A stretch of 64,000 bases of DNA from Methylomagnum ishizawai. Its GTDB lineage: Bacteria > Pseudomonadota > Gammaproteobacteria > Methylococcales > Methylococcaceae. A model generated the notes under the pieces. The model did not search any database. It saw only the letters and a list, made by a program, of their open reading frames with translations, and had not been told where the DNA came from. The position numbers and the translations under genes are program-made. Position 1 is the first letter of the stretch. Every line of letters begins with the position of its first letter. Location: assembly GCF_019670005.1 (NCBI RefSeq), contig NZ_AP019783.1, positions 1,570,501 through 1,634,500 of the forward strand, given 5' to 3'. Positions 18,266-28,164 of this stretch are shown here, in pieces.

Positions 18266-19756
18266 ATGAACGACGAACTCATCGCCCGCATCAAGAAAGG
18301 ACTGTCGTCCCGCTATCCCCTGTTCTATGTGCTGTGCCGGGAGGAGGAGCGGCTGGAAAGCGTCCTCGGCCATGTTTCCAGGATGCACTACCAGGACAAC
18401 CGCCCGGTGGTGTCCTGGTCGGCCTCGCGGGGCTTCCGCAACCTGGGGAAAAAGGAACTGGCCCATAACGATCCCTTGCAGGCTTTGAACGCCATCCTCA
18501 ACGCCGAACAGGATGGGTTTTTCCTGCTCAAGGATTTGCCCGCCCTGTTCGATAGCCAGCCCTTGGTCTTGCGCGGCCTGCGCGATCTTTATACCGAGCT
18601 TGGCGACAAGAACCGCGCCGTCTTCATTTCCTATCCCGAGCTGAAGTTGCCGGAAGGCTTGAAGGACCAGGTGTTCATGGTGGATTTGGGCAGTCCCGGC
18701 GAGGCCGAAATCCTGGAATATCTCAAGGCGGTGGATGCCAAGCTGGAATTGAAGGGTAGTTTCTCGGAGGATTGGTTTTTCCGCGCCGCCAACGCCATGA
18801 AGGGCATGACCTTGAACGAGGTGCGGCATTTATTATTGCGCTTGATCCGCGAAAAGCGCTTCGATATCGAGAGCGCCCTGCCGGAAATCTACGAGGAAAA
18901 AACCCTCTCCTTGCTCAAAGAGGGCTGTTTGCAGTTCGTGCCGAAAATCATCCCGGTGGATAAGGTCGGCGGCTTGGATATTCTGAAAGAGTGGGTATTG
19001 AGCCGCAAATCCCTGTTCAATAAACAGGCGTTCGATGCGGGAGCGCCTTTACCCGCCGGTATTTTGTTCATGGGGGTGAGCGGTTGCGGCAAGAGTATGG
19101 CGGCCAAGGTCATCGCCAGCGCCTGGAACCTACCGCTGGTGCGCCTGGATATGAACTTGGTGATGTCGGGCGCGTATGGTTCGCCCGAGTATGCCTTCGA
19201 CCACGCGGTGAAGGTGGCCCAGAATATCTCGCCCATCGTGCTGTGGATCGACGAGATGGAAAACAGCTTCGGCTATGACGAAATGTCGGGCAGCAGCGGC
19301 GGCAATAACAGCATCTTTTCCAGCTTCCTGACCTGGATGCAGGAAAAGCCGCCCAGCGTGTTCGTGGTCGCCACCGCCAACCGCATCCAGAAACTCCCGG
19401 CGGAAATCATCCGTAAAGGCCGTTTCGACGAGTTATTCTTCCTGGATTTGCCCAGCGACGAGGAGCGGCGGGCGATTTGGGGTATCCACCTCAGAAACTA
19501 CGGGGTCGATCCCGAAGCTTTGAACATGAACTTCCTGTCGGCTTTGACCAAGGATTGGAGCGGGGCCGAGATCGAGCAGGCGGTGAAATCGTCGCGTATC
19601 CGCGCCCAGAGCGAGGGCCGGGAATTGGCCGAGAAGGATATCACCCATGTCACCGGGCGCATGGTGCCCTTGTCGCGGACCATGGAGGAGCAGATCAAGG
19701 CGCTGCGGCAGTGGTCGAAGACGCGGGCGACGCCTGCGTCCAGGGTGGAAGGTTAA
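18266..19756 (+). CDS. Ycf46-like AAA+ ATPase
   Basis: A 496-residue AAA+ protein. The N-terminal part (1-230) is a degenerate P-loop-like domain; the C-terminal AAA module has Walker A GVSGCGKS (residues 270-277), Walker B IVLWIDE (324-330), a sensor/second region of homology around [23 protein letters not shown] and an AAA lid ending near 480. This domain plan is that of the Ycf46 family, implicated in cyanobacteria in CO2 use but not biochemically defined in proteobacteria. The ATG at 18266 was chosen as the first Met with a family-like N-terminus. Confidence 0.85.
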   Translation: MNDELIARIKKGLSSRYPLFYVLCREEERLESVLGHVSRMHYQDNRPVVSWSASRGFRNLGKKELAHNDPLQALNAILNAEQDGFFLLKDLPALFDSQPLVLRGLRDLYTELGDKNRAVFISYPELKLPEGLKDQVFMVDLGSPGEAEILEYLKAVDAKLELKGSFSEDWFFRAANAMKGMTLNEVRHLLLRLIREKRFDIESALPEIYEEKTLSLLKEGCLQFVPKIIPVDKVGGLDILKEWVLSRKSLFNKQAFDAGAPLPAGILFMGVSGCGKSMAAKVIASAWNLPLVRLDMNLVMSGAYGSPEYAFDHAVKVAQNISPIVLWIDEMENSFGYDEMSGSSGGNNSIFSSFLTWMQEKPPSVFVVATANRIQKLPAEIIRKGRFDELFFLDLPSDEERRAIWGIHLRNYGVDPEALNMNFLSALTKDWSGAEIEQAVKSSRIRAQSEGRELAEKDITHVTGRMVPLSRTMEEQIKALRQWSKTRATPASRVEG

Positions 19757-19849
19757 TCTCGCAGGATAGGGCGACCCGTGCGCTGGTTCGCAAGCTCTGC
19801 TTGGGAGCCAGCGAGCGGACCATTTGTTTTCAAAATCATGGTCAAGACG

Positions 19850-21460
19850 ATGAATAGCGATAGCTCCTCCATAGCCGCCGCCCCGGCCACGGGCCACCCC
19901 GACCTCGACCAACGGGCGCGCCCGGCCACCGGCTTGGCTTTCCTCGGGCTGTTGGTCGGTGGCCTGCTGTTCACCGGCTACAACCTTTTCCACGATGTGA
20001 CCGCCCCCAGTGTCGGCACCCTCACTTGGCTACCCTTCCTGCTGCTGGGGGTCGCCTTGTTCATCGCCCTGGGCTTCGAGTTCGTCAACGGCTTCCACGA
20101 CACCGCCAACGCCGTGGCCACGGTGATCTACACCCATTCCCTGCCGCCGCCGGTCGCCGTGCTATGGTCGGGCGCTTTCAACTTCCTCGGCGTCCTGGTA
20201 TCCAGCGGCACGGTGGCTTTCGGCATCATCGCGCTGTTGCCGGTGGAATTGATCCTACAGGTCGGTTCCAGCGCCGGGTTCGCGATGGTGTTCGCCTTGC
20301 TGATCGCCGCCATTATTTGGAACCTCGGCACCTGGTGGCTGGGTTTGCCCGCCTCGTCCTCGCATACCATGGTCGGTTCCATCGTCGGCGTCGGGGTCGC
20401 CAACGCGCTGATGCATGGGCGCGACGGCACCGGCGGCGTGGATTGGTCGCAACTCGCCAAGGTGGGGTATTCCCTGCTGCTGTCGCCGATCATCGGTTTC
20501 TGTTGTGCCGCGTTGCTGCTGCTGGTGTTGCGGGCGCTGGTGAAACACCCCGAACTCTACCAACAACCCCAGGACCGGCAGCCGCCGCCCTGGTGGGTGC
20601 GCAGCCTGTTGATCCTGACCTGTACCGGGGTTTCCTTCGCCCATGGTTCCAACGATGGCCAGAAGGGCATGGGCCTCATCATGCTGATCCTGGTGGGCAC
20701 GGTGCCGACCGCCTACGCCTTGAACCACGCCATGCCGGTCGACCAGATGACCCAGTTCGTCGCCCTGGCGCAGGCCACCCAGCGGGCCGTGGCGGAAGCG
20801 GCCCCCGGCCCGGCGCCCGCCGATCCGCACGCCGTATTGACCGATTACGTACGCACCCGTCGGCCAACGCCGGAAACCCTACCGGCCCTGGCGGCCCTGG
20901 CCGGGGATATCGGCGTCCAGGTGAAGCGGCACGGCCATCTCGACCAGATGCCGGCGGCGGCGGTGACCAATGTCCGCAACGATATGTACTTGGTTTCGGA
21001 AACCATCCGCTTGTTGGAAAAATCCGGCGCGACGGCGCTGGAGACCGACGCCAGGGAACATCTACATGCGTTCAAACAATCCATCGACGCGGCCACCAAA
21101 TTCATCCCGACCTGGGTGAAGGTGGCGGTGGCCATCGCGCTGGGCTTGGGGACGATGGTGGGCTGGAAGCGCATCGTGGTCACGGTGGGGGAGAAGATCG
21201 GCAAGAGCCACCTGACCTATGGCCAGGGGGCCGTGGCCGAGGTGGTGGCGATGCTGACCATCGGCGAGGCCGATGCCTTCGGCTTGCCGGTGTCCACCAC
21301 CCATGTGCTGTCCTCGGGCGTGGCCGGCACCATGGCGGTGAGCGGTGCCGGCTTGCAATCCGCCACCCTCCGCAACCTGATGCTGGCCTGGGTGTTGACC
21401 CTGCCGGCGGCGATCACCCTGTCGGCTTTCCTGTATTGGATGTTCGTGCAGTGGTTATAG
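19850..21460 (+). CDS. pit: PiT-family inorganic phosphate transporter
   Basis: A polytopic inner-membrane carrier of 536 residues that takes up phosphate (as metal phosphate) with protons. The two PHO4 signature repeats are present: GFEFVNGFHDTANAVATVIYTH near the start and FAHGSNDGQKGMG plus GEADAFGLPVSTTHVLSSGV in the second half. A soluble region of about 150 residues (about 285-430) separates the two halves. The start may be the ATG at 19838 or at 19850; neither has a strong ribosome binding site. Confidence 0.9.
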   Translation: MNSDSSSIAAAPATGHPDLDQRARPATGLAFLGLLVGGLLFTGYNLFHDVTAPSVGTLTWLPFLLLGVALFIALGFEFVNGFHDTANAVATVIYTHSLPPPVAVLWSGAFNFLGVLVSSGTVAFGIIALLPVELILQVGSSAGFAMVFALLIAAIIWNLGTWWLGLPASSSHTMVGSIVGVGVANALMHGRDGTGGVDWSQLAKVGYSLLLSPIIGFCCAALLLLVLRALVKHPELYQQPQDRQPPPWWVRSLLILTCTGVSFAHGSNDGQKGMGLIMLILVGTVPTAYALNHAMPVDQMTQFVALAQATQRAVAEAAPGPAPADPHAVLTDYVRTRRPTPETLPALAALAGDIGVQVKRHGHLDQMPAAAVTNVRNDMYLVSETIRLLEKSGATALETDAREHLHAFKQSIDAATKFIPTWVKVAVAIALGLGTMVGWKRIVVTVGEKIGKSHLTYGQGAVAEVVAMLTIGEADAFGLPVSTTHVLSSGVAGTMAVSGAGLQSATLRNLMLAWVLTLPAAITLSAFLYWMFVQWL

Positions 21461-21595
21461 TCCGCGTGCGCGGGTAGGGGCGGGCACCGGCACCCACGGT
21501 CAAACAGTCCCCGCCCGAGTGGTATCATGCCGCTCGATTCCCACCATCGGCGCTCCCAGCGGGCGCCGATTCGTTTCAAGCACTCAGGCATGACG

Positions 21596-23002
21596 ATGAC
21601 CACGATACGCACCCGTTTCGCCCCCAGCCCCACCGGCTACCTCCACATCGGCGGTGCCCGCACCGCGCTGTTTTCCTGGCTCTACGCCCGCAAGCACGGC
21701 GGCACCTTCGTCCTCCGCATCGAGGACACCGACCTCGAACGCTCCACCGCCGAATCGGTCAACGCCATCCTCGAAGGCATGACCTGGCTGGGCCTGGAAT
21801 ACGACGAAGGGCCGTTCTACCAGACCCACCGCTTCGACCGCTATAAGGCGGTGATCCAACAATTGCTGGACCAGGGCAAGGCCTACCACTGCTATTGCAC
21901 CAAAGAGGAATTGGACGCGATGCGGGCCGAGCAAATGGAGAAGAAGGAAAAGCCCCGCTACGATGGCCGTTGCCGCCACCGCGCCGAACCCCGCGAAGGC
22001 GTGCCCCCGGTGGTGCGTTTCCACAACCCGGACGAGGGCGAGGTGGTGATCGAAGATTGGGTGCGGGGCCGGGTGGTGGTCAAGAACGGCGAATTGGACG
22101 ATCTCATCATCGCCCGTTCCGATGGTTCGCCCACCTATAACTTCACCGTGGTGGTGGACGACCACGATATGAATATCACCCATGTCATCCGTGGCGACGA
22201 CCATCTGAACAACACCCCGCGGCAGATGAATATCCTGGCGGCCCTGGGCGCGGATATTCCGCATTATGCCCATGTGCCGATGATCCTGGGCGCGGACGGG
22301 GCGCGGCTCTCCAAGCGGCACGGCGCGGTCAGCGTCATGCAATACCGCGACGATGGCTATTTGCCGGAAGCGGTGCTGAATTATCTGGTGCGGCTGGGCT
22401 GGTCCCATGGCGACCAGGAGATTTTCTCCATCGACGAGATGATCCAACTCTTCGATATCGACGCCATCAACCATTCGGCCTCGACCTTCAACCCGGACAA
22501 GCTGCTGTGGTTGAACCACCATTATTTGATGCATGGCGACCCGGCGCATGTGGCCCGCCATCTATCTTGGCACCTGGGACAACTCGGTATCGATCCCAGC
22601 GCCGGCCCGGACCCGGTGGAGATCGTCAAGGCCCAGCGCGAGCGCTGCAAAACCTTGGTGGAAATGGCGAAGGCCAGCGAGTTTTTCTACCGCGAGTTCG
22701 AGCAATACGACGAGAAAGCCGCCCACAAGAACCTGACACCTGCCGCCGCTACGGCGCTCGAAGCCCTGCGGGAAAACCTGGCCGGGTTGATGCCTTGGGG
22801 CAAGGCCGCCATCCATGAAACCGTGGCGGCGACGGCGGAAGCCCTGGGCGTGAAGATGGGCAATGTCGCCCAGCCCTTGCGGGTGGCGGTGTCCGGCACG
22901 GCGGTTTCGCCGCCCATCGACACCACCCTGGAATTGTTGGGTCAAAACCAGACCCTGGCGCGGATCGACCACGCCTTGGAATTTATCGCAAAAAAAAGCT
23001 AG
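21596..23002 (+). CDS. gltX: Glutamate--tRNA ligase
   Basis: Class I aminoacyl-tRNA synthetase that charges tRNA-Glu in the cytosol. The HIGH-type motif is [13 protein letters not shown], the KMSKS-type motif is [12 protein letters not shown], and the zinc-region equivalent contains [15 protein letters not shown]. The 468 residues match bacterial GltX. The second ATG (21596) has a CAGG at the right spacing; the first (21590) lies too close to it. The gene is followed by tRNA-Ala and its own substrate tRNA-Glu. Confidence 0.97.
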   Translation: MTTIRTRFAPSPTGYLHIGGARTALFSWLYARKHGGTFVLRIEDTDLERSTAESVNAILEGMTWLGLEYDEGPFYQTHRFDRYKAVIQQLLDQGKAYHCYCTKEELDAMRAEQMEKKEKPRYDGRCRHRAEPREGVPPVVRFHNPDEGEVVIEDWVRGRVVVKNGELDDLIIARSDGSPTYNFTVVVDDHDMNITHVIRGDDHLNNTPRQMNILAALGADIPHYAHVPMILGADGARLSKRHGAVSVMQYRDDGYLPEAVLNYLVRLGWSHGDQEIFSIDEMIQLFDIDAINHSASTFNPDKLLWLNHHYLMHGDPAHVARHLSWHLGQLGIDPSAGPDPVEIVKAQRERCKTLVEMAKASEFFYREFEQYDEKAAHKNLTPAAATALEALRENLAGLMPWGKAAIHETVAATAEALGVKMGNVAQPLRVAVSGTAVSPPIDTTLELLGQNQTLARIDHALEFIAKKS

Positions 23003-23048
23003 ACAAGCGGTCCGGGCTCCTATATTATTCTCGGACTCACAGCGCAGT

Positions 23049-23124
<76 letters not shown>

Positions 23125-23144
23125 AATTGTGATACCAAGTCCAA

Positions 23145-23220
23145 GTCCCCATCGTCTAGAGGCCTAGGACACCGCCCTTTCACGGCGGCGACGGGGGTTC
23201 GAATCCCCCTGGGGACGCCA
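23145..23220 (+). tRNA. tRNA-Glu (anticodon TTC)
   Basis: A complete 76-base cloverleaf with encoded CCA. Acceptor GTCCCCA pairs with TGGGGAC, the anticodon stem CCGCC/GGCGG holds loop CTTTCAC with anticodon TTC at 23179-23181, and the T-arm has GGTTCGAATCC. It is the substrate of the GltX enzyme encoded just upstream and probably shares a transcript with tRNA-Ala. Confidence 0.97.
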
Positions 23221-23230
23221 TATAAAGAAG

Positions 23231-23252
23231 CCCGGTTCGACCGGGTTTTTTT
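23231..23252 (+). terminator. Rho-independent terminator after the tRNA pair
   Basis: A 5-bp stem CCCGG/CCGGG with loop TTCGA is followed by seven T residues, ten bases after the CCA of tRNA-Glu. Confidence 0.85.
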
Positions 23253-23284
23253 ATGCCCGTTGTTCGATGGAATGAACGAACCCG

Positions 23285-23722
23285 ATGCAAACCGACCCAC
23301 CCTCATTCCGGCCAAGCCGCTATGGCGATGGCTTGCGTTACACCCGCCTTTGGCAAGCGATGGCTTGGGGCATGGCCTTCGCCGTCGCCTGGCTCAGCTT
23401 GATACCCCATCCGCCCCAGCCTCCCGCCCTCCTGGGCTGGGACAAGGCCCAGCATCTGTTCGCCTATGCCTGCCTCATGTTTTGGTTCCGGCAGGCGTTC
23501 GCGAGGCATGGGCGCTGGCCGGTATTCCTGCTGGCCCTCGGAATCGCGCTCGAATGCCTCCAGGGCTTGGGCGGGTTCCGGACCTTCGATCCGGCCGATA
23601 TGGTGGCTAATACGGCGGGGGTCGGCGCGGGCCTGTGGCTCGCGGGCACCCCGCTGGGCAAGGGCTTACGCGGCCTCGACCACATTCTTGGCAAAATACT
23701 GCCGCCCCGGTTCCGGCGATAG
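23285..23722 (+). CDS. VanZ-like membrane protein
   Basis: A 145-residue protein with about three to four membrane helices. The VanZ-family pattern is visible: WDKAQHLFAYACLMFWF (charged residues and His at the start of a helix) and LECLQGLGGFRTFDPADMVANTAGVGAG, with conserved Glu, Gln, Asp and Asn. VanZ itself gives low-level teicoplanin resistance, but most relatives are of unknown function, so only the family is assigned. It begins after the tRNA terminator and stands alone. Confidence 0.78.
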   Translation: MQTDPPSFRPSRYGDGLRYTRLWQAMAWGMAFAVAWLSLIPHPPQPPALLGWDKAQHLFAYACLMFWFRQAFARHGRWPVFLLALGIALECLQGLGGFRTFDPADMVANTAGVGAGLWLAGTPLGKGLRGLDHILGKILPPRFRR

Positions 23723-24422
23723 GGAGGATGGCGCTCCGGCTTAGTGCCTGATGCGGTGCGTAGCGAAAACGGTACGGCCATCGGTGGGCGCAAGCGATAT
23801 GGCGGGCGGGTTCGAGCGAGTCTGGCCCTGTTGGGCGGCATGCCTAGGGCGGGTCTGGCGGGCTTGGGAATAAGGCCCGCAGGCGTGGTATCGGCGGATT
23901 GCCAACCGCCGCGTTTAATACTTATGTCACAGCGTAAATGCCTTGCGTAGCTTGGCTTGGCACCTCATGGCCGGATTTGGCCGAGCGCTCGATGGTTTTT
24001 GACGCCGCCCGCCTGTTTTAATGGCCATGGGTGATGCTGGTTTCTGTCTACATTTCTCTGGCGGCTCTTTATCTTATGCTGGTACCATATTTCTGTGCCG
24101 TATCTCCCAAATCTCGAATTATGAAAAATTTTACAATGCAGGCAAGACGCGATGCCAAGCGTATAAGCGGAGTGGGGCGAACGGCAAGTTTATCGGTGAT
24201 TTGACCCTTTATATCCTGGAAATCTTCGAGTTGGAGCAATCGTTGCATGTGGTCTTGATGGCCGTTGCGCCTACCCACCGGCACGTTCCTTGGCAGCTAT
24301 GCGGCGGCGGGCTTGCGCGATCCAAACGGATACGGTTACAGCCGGAAGTTGATGTTTAAAGCTCTCCTGCGCCTTAGCGTACTAGGAGACCAAATCTCAG
24401 TAAAATCTTAGGAAAAGCAGCT
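23723..24422. other. 700-bp stretch without a supported gene
   Basis: The first third is GC-rich like the chromosome; from about 24030 the sequence is clearly more AT-rich. An open frame of 112 codons at 24021-24359 has no recognisable motif and no clear ribosome binding site, so it is not called. The end presumably holds the promoter of the PEP-CTERM gene. No repeat or attachment site matching the upstream tRNAs was seen. Confidence 0.6.
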
Positions 24423-25046
24423 ATGAAAAAAATCTTTGCTGGCTCATTGATGGCAATAAGCGCGCTCGCTTTTGCCGATGCCTCCCATGCGGGACTGGCT
24501 TTCGTCAACGGGAGCGCATCTTTGGGCGGGACGTCGTTCACCATCTCGGGAACCGATTTATCCAATCCTGGAAATGTGACTTTCTCCCCTCTCGTGGTTA
24601 ATAGTCTTATTCCTCCTACAGGAGACCTTGCCCCTATCAGCCCCACCGTTACCTCCGTAACCCCTAATCCATATATCCTCCACATTAATGCTGGGACCGC
24701 GACCTTGGGTAGTTTCGCCATCTCCGGTCCCAGTGGATTTGGTACTTTCACGCCCTCCGCCTATCAGATAGTGACGCAGACTGCTACATTTTTAAATGTA
24801 ATCGTTTCTGGTATTTATCATGCCGGTACGCTGACGGGCACCCAGGCGGGCGGTTGCAACACCGGGGGTAATACCTGTGAGGATACCGGTGCCAGCATAA
24901 ACTGGGCTTTAATCAAAGTAGGGTCTACTACTTCTGGTAATGCGGTTTTGAGCGTTGTGCCAGAACCCGCCACCTTGCTCTTATTGGGCGCGGGCCTCGC
25001 TGGTATGGCCACCCGCGTTCGCCGCTCTGCACCCGTAAGCGCCTAA
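24423..25046 (+). CDS. PEP-CTERM sorting-domain protein
   Basis: A 207-residue exported protein: Sec signal peptide at 1-23 (MKKIFAGSLMAISALAFA), a Ser/Thr/Gly-rich body with one Cys pair (GGCNTGGNTCED), and a C-terminal PEP-CTERM signal, VPEPATLLLLGAGLAGMA followed by a basic end VRR. Such proteins are processed by an exosortase (EpsH-type) and go to the envelope or extracellular polysaccharide. AGGAAAAG lies before the ATG. No exosortase gene is in the window. The body has more AT-rich codons than neighbouring genes. Confidence 0.9.
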   Translation: MKKIFAGSLMAISALAFADASHAGLAFVNGSASLGGTSFTISGTDLSNPGNVTFSPLVVNSLIPPTGDLAPISPTVTSVTPNPYILHINAGTATLGSFAISGPSGFGTFTPSAYQIVTQTATFLNVIVSGIYHAGTLTGTQAGGCNTGGNTCEDTGASINWALIKVGSTTSGNAVLSVVPEPATLLLLGAGLAGMATRVRRSAPVSA

Positions 25047-25057
25047 CTCGATAGTGC

Positions 25058-25088
25058 CGGATAAAGCCGCCCATGTTGCTTTATCCGG
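25058..25088. repeat. 11-bp perfect inverted repeat after the PEP-CTERM gene
   Basis: CCGGATAAAGC and GCTTTATCCGG flank a 9-base spacer 12 bases after the stop. No T-run follows, but a true terminator lies just downstream, so the two hairpins may act in tandem. Confidence 0.7.
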
Positions 25089-25100
25089 CCATCGCGATGG

Positions 25101-25132
25101 CCCAGATAAGCCTGGCTTGTCTGGGTTTTTTT
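25101..25132 (+). terminator. Rho-independent terminator of the PEP-CTERM gene
   Basis: CCCAGATAAG pairs with CTTGTCTGGG (one T-G wobble) around a 5-base loop and is followed by seven T residues. Confidence 0.88.
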
Positions 25133-25379
25133 ACGGCTGAAACTCGGCGTTTTTGTCGGCATCAATGGCCATGTTCGGCTGCGGGCCGCGCGGCCTGCGG
25201 GACGGTAGACGTTGGCGGGGCGGTCTTCCCCAGGCTATCCTCGCCTACGGGGCCGGGCGGGGCCATGGCGGTTGCGCCGCGATCCCCAGGCCGGATTGCG
25301 ACAGGTTTCCGCTGCGCGGTCCCTCGATTTACCCTTGGAACATGGATCGTTCCCGGATTGGAGGGCTTATACAGGGGGG
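25133..25379. other. Gap between the terminator and siaA
   Basis: Nothing recognisable: no conserved small gene and no repeat. Open frames here are chance readings. The promoter of siaABCD is expected here but no good -35/-10 pair stands out. Confidence 0.5.
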
Positions 25380-27188
25380 GTGGATTCTGTAATATCCTCG
25401 TCGAGCCCTGGCAATCATCTCCGCAGCGTGAATATTTCCCCCGGTAAATTCAGAACGCTCAGCCTCTCGGAGCAGCAGGCGGGGCGGACCTTGTCGATAC
25501 AGCGCAGTTTCGCGCTGATCGCCTTCTTCAACGGCATGGTCCTGGTGGCTTTGGTCGCCAGTTCGATGCTGTTGCTGAACGCCGCCCAGAAATTGCACCA
25601 GACCCACCTATTGCGCTACCAGTCCTATCTCCTGGCCGACGAACTCCGGCAAAGCTCGGATGCTTTGAGCCGCCTCGCCCGGACCTACGCGGTGACCGGC
25701 GACCCGGTATGGGAGCGGCGCTATTGGGATATCCTCGCCATCCGCAATGGCGAACAGCCCCGTCCCCAGGGTTACGCGGCCCTGTATTGGGATAGCGCGG
25801 TGGCGGACCCCGGTTTCCAGGCCGATCCCCCGGCGACCCAGGTACCCTTGGCCCGGCGCATGGAGCGGCTCGGGTTTTCGCCCCAGGAAATCGCCCAGTT
25901 CACCCAAGCCGAGGCCGATATCGGCCAATTGCTCAAGGTCGAGGCCACCGCCATCAACGCCGTCAAGGGTGTGTTCGTGGACGCGCGAGGCGGATTCACG
26001 GTACGGGGCCCGCCCGACCCGGCCCTGGCCCAGCGCCTGCTGTACGATGCGGCCTACCACGCGGCCAAGGCCGGGATCATGCGCTCCATCGGCGCGGCCT
26101 ACGACCTGTTGGACGCCCGCACCCAGCGCCAGGTCCGGCTCGACACCCAGGTCCAGGAGCAATGGCTGGACCTCACCATCCTGTTGGTCATCCTGATGGG
26201 GATGTCCGCCGTCGCTTCCTACCAGATCATCCGCCGCTATATCGTCAATCCCTTGACCTCGCTGGCGGAGGAGGCCCACCGCATCGCCGACGGCCATTGG
26301 GATGGGCGCTTGACCGTCTATTCCGGCGACGAGGTTGGGCGCTTGACGGCGGCGTTCAACGCGGCGCTGGATAGGATGTCCGAGGCGCTCAAGGCCGCCG
26401 ACGCCGCCAACCGGGGTATGGCCACCGCCCATAAGCAGATCGACGATTCCATCGACTACGCCCGCTTGTTGCAGCGCACCATCCTGCCCGAACGCCAGTT
26501 GCTGCGGGTCTTCGCCGAGGACCATTGCGTGTTGTGGCAACCCAAGGACCGGGTGGGCGGCGATTTCTATGTGTTCCATGGCGAGGGGGGGCGCTATTTG
26601 ATCGGCATCGGCGATTGTGCCGGGCATGGCGTGCCGGGGGCGATGATGACCATGCTGGCCCGCGCCGGCATCGACCGCGCCATCTATCAGACCGGTATCG
26701 CATCGCCCGCCGCCGTCCTCGCCAAGACCGACGAGGTGATGCGGGCCATGTTGGCCGACGCCCATCTCACGCGGACGGTGGCGACCAGCATGGATGTCGG
26801 ATTGGTCCACCTGGACCGGACGGCGCGGACCCTGCGCTTTGCCGGGGCCAAGATCGGCCTGTATTGGAGCGATGGCGCGGCGGTGGGCGAGGTCGCGGGC
26901 GAACGGCGGGCCCTGGCCGACCGCCGCCCCGGCACCTACCGGGACCACGACCTGGATTGGCGTGAAGACCGCACCTATTACCTGACCACGGATGGTTTCC
27001 TCGACCAGGCCGGTGGGGAGCATGGCTTCGGCTTCGGCGGTGGCCGCTTCGCCGCGATGCTGCGCGAACATGCCCGCCTGCCCTTGGCCGAGCAAGGGGC
27101 CGCGTTCAACGAGGTGCTCTCCCGTTACCGGGGGGAACTCGCCCAGCGCGACGATATCACCCTGTTATCCTTCCGGCTCACCGTATGA
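25380..27188 (+). CDS. siaA: SiaA-like HAMP/PP2C-type (SpoIIE) protein phosphatase
   Basis: Membrane receptor phosphatase that in Pseudomonas dephosphorylates SiaC. About 602 residues: a first membrane helix (IAFFNGMVLVALVASSMLLL), a periplasmic sensor of about 200 residues, a second helix (LTILLVILMGMSAVASYQI), a HAMP linker (NPLTSLAEEAHRIADGHWDG) and a PPM phosphatase domain with metal-binding VGGDFYVF, IGDCAGHGVPGAMMTML, TTDGFLDQAGG and RDDITLLSF. The start is uncertain: the GTG at 25380 is proposed because no in-frame ATG precedes the first helix except far upstream in non-coding sequence (25212). First gene of siaABCD. Confidence 0.87.
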   Translation: MDSVISSSSPGNHLRSVNISPGKFRTLSLSEQQAGRTLSIQRSFALIAFFNGMVLVALVASSMLLLNAAQKLHQTHLLRYQSYLLADELRQSSDALSRLARTYAVTGDPVWERRYWDILAIRNGEQPRPQGYAALYWDSAVADPGFQADPPATQVPLARRMERLGFSPQEIAQFTQAEADIGQLLKVEATAINAVKGVFVDARGGFTVRGPPDPALAQRLLYDAAYHAAKAGIMRSIGAAYDLLDARTQRQVRLDTQVQEQWLDLTILLVILMGMSAVASYQIIRRYIVNPLTSLAEEAHRIADGHWDGRLTVYSGDEVGRLTAAFNAALDRMSEALKAADAANRGMATAHKQIDDSIDYARLLQRTILPERQLLRVFAEDHCVLWQPKDRVGGDFYVFHGEGGRYLIGIGDCAGHGVPGAMMTMLARAGIDRAIYQTGIASPAAVLAKTDEVMRAMLADAHLTRTVATSMDVGLVHLDRTARTLRFAGAKIGLYWSDGAAVGEVAGERRALADRRPGTYRDHDLDWREDRTYYLTTDGFLDQAGGEHGFGFGGGRFAAMLREHARLPLAEQGAAFNEVLSRYRGELAQRDDITLLSFRLTV

Positions 27189-27210
27189 TCCATCCAACCC
27201 GGTGCGAACC

Positions 27211-27756
27211 ATGAAAAATCCCAGCCTATATTCCTTGCGGGAACGCTTCAATGGCGAGAATATCCTGATTTGCTTCAACGGCCCGATTTCCCGGAGTTTG
27301 ATCGAGGAAATCGGCAACGCCCTGCGCAATTATCTCCAATCCGCCGAGGTCCGGGCCGCGGCGGTGATGGATGTGTTCAGCGTCTATATCGAGATGAGCC
27401 AGAATATCCGCCATTACGCGCTCAGCCATGGCTATGGCGAGGCCGAGGCCACGGCCACGGTGGTGATCGCCAACGACGAGCGGGGGCATTACACGGTGTC
27501 GGCGGGCAACCTGGTGGAAATGGCCGATGGCGCGGCCTTGAAGGCCCGCGTCGAAACCCTCGCCACCCTCGATAAGACCCAGCTCAAAGCCGTCTACAAA
27601 GAACAACTCCGCAAGCCCCGAGAACCGGGGGCCGCCGCCACCGGGGCCGGGCTCGGCCTGATCGAAATCGCCCGCAAAGCCAGCGAACCCCTGGAGGCCA
27701 GCCTCGACGAGCTGGGTTCGGGCCGGGCCTTCTTCAGCCTCCGCGCAATCATTTGA
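27211..27756 (+). CDS. siaB: SiaB-family protein kinase
   Basis: A 181-residue cytosolic protein of the SiaB family (GHKL-like fold), which in Pseudomonas phosphorylates SiaC and so opposes SiaA. The family-type core IEMSQNIRHYA carries the Glu/Asn typical of the ATP-binding N-box; a late GLGLIEIARKAS resembles the G-box. It starts 22 bases after siaA, and its stop overlaps the upstream extension of siaC, consistent with one operon. Confidence 0.87.
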   Translation: MKNPSLYSLRERFNGENILICFNGPISRSLIEEIGNALRNYLQSAEVRAAAVMDVFSVYIEMSQNIRHYALSHGYGEAEATATVVIANDERGHYTVSAGNLVEMADGAALKARVETLATLDKTQLKAVYKEQLRKPREPGAAATGAGLGLIEIARKASEPLEASLDELGSGRAFFSLRAII

Positions 27757-27770
27757 TCCGGCACACGGCC

Positions 27771-28163
27771 ATGAGCGACCAATCCAAAGACTTGTCCATC
27801 GACGGCACCCAGTCCACGCCCGAAATCCGGGGCGATTGGGACGCGGGGGTTTTGAGCCTGCGCGGGGATTCCTATCCCGAAAATACCTTCGAGATTTTCG
27901 ACCGGGTGATCGGTTGGGTGGAAAATTTCCTATCCGACGGGAGCCGCGCTTTGCGGGTGGAGTTATCCCTGGTCTATCTCAATACCAGCAGCATCCGCGC
28001 CATGATCGATATCCTCGATGTTTTGGAGGCGGCCCACGGGCGGGGCCAAGCGGTGGATTTGCGCTGGTTCTACGACCACCGCAATGAAAGGGTGGCGGAA
28101 TTGGCGGGGGATTTCAAAGAGGATTATACCTTCCCGTTCCAAATCCTCCCCTTGGGTGAGTGA
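27771..28163 (+). CDS. siaC: SiaC-family regulatory phosphoprotein (DUF1987)
   Basis: A 130-residue protein of the DUF1987/SiaC family. Recognisable parts are TPEIRGDWDAGVLSLRGDSYPEN near the start and LVYLNTSSIRAMIDILDVLE, which holds the predicted phospho-threonine (Thr72 here) acted on by SiaB and SiaA. In Pseudomonas, unphosphorylated SiaC binds and activates SiaD. The ATG at 27771 was chosen; an in-frame TTG at 27753 overlaps the siaB stop. Confidence 0.88.
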   Translation: MSDQSKDLSIDGTQSTPEIRGDWDAGVLSLRGDSYPENTFEIFDRVIGWVENFLSDGSRALRVELSLVYLNTSSIRAMIDILDVLEAAHGRGQAVDLRWFYDHRNERVAELAGDFKEDYTFPFQILPLGE

Positions 28164-28164
28164 G

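Noticed and set aside
24021-24359. 112-codon open frame before the PEP-CTERM gene
   Set aside because: No ribosome binding site, no family motif and amino-acid use unlike real genes; not called.
24360-24420. Riboswitch before the PEP-CTERM gene
   Set aside because: No recognisable aptamer pattern (c-di-GMP or other).
25073-25447. 124-codon open frame across the terminator region
   Set aside because: It starts inside a palindrome, runs through a terminator and overlaps siaA.
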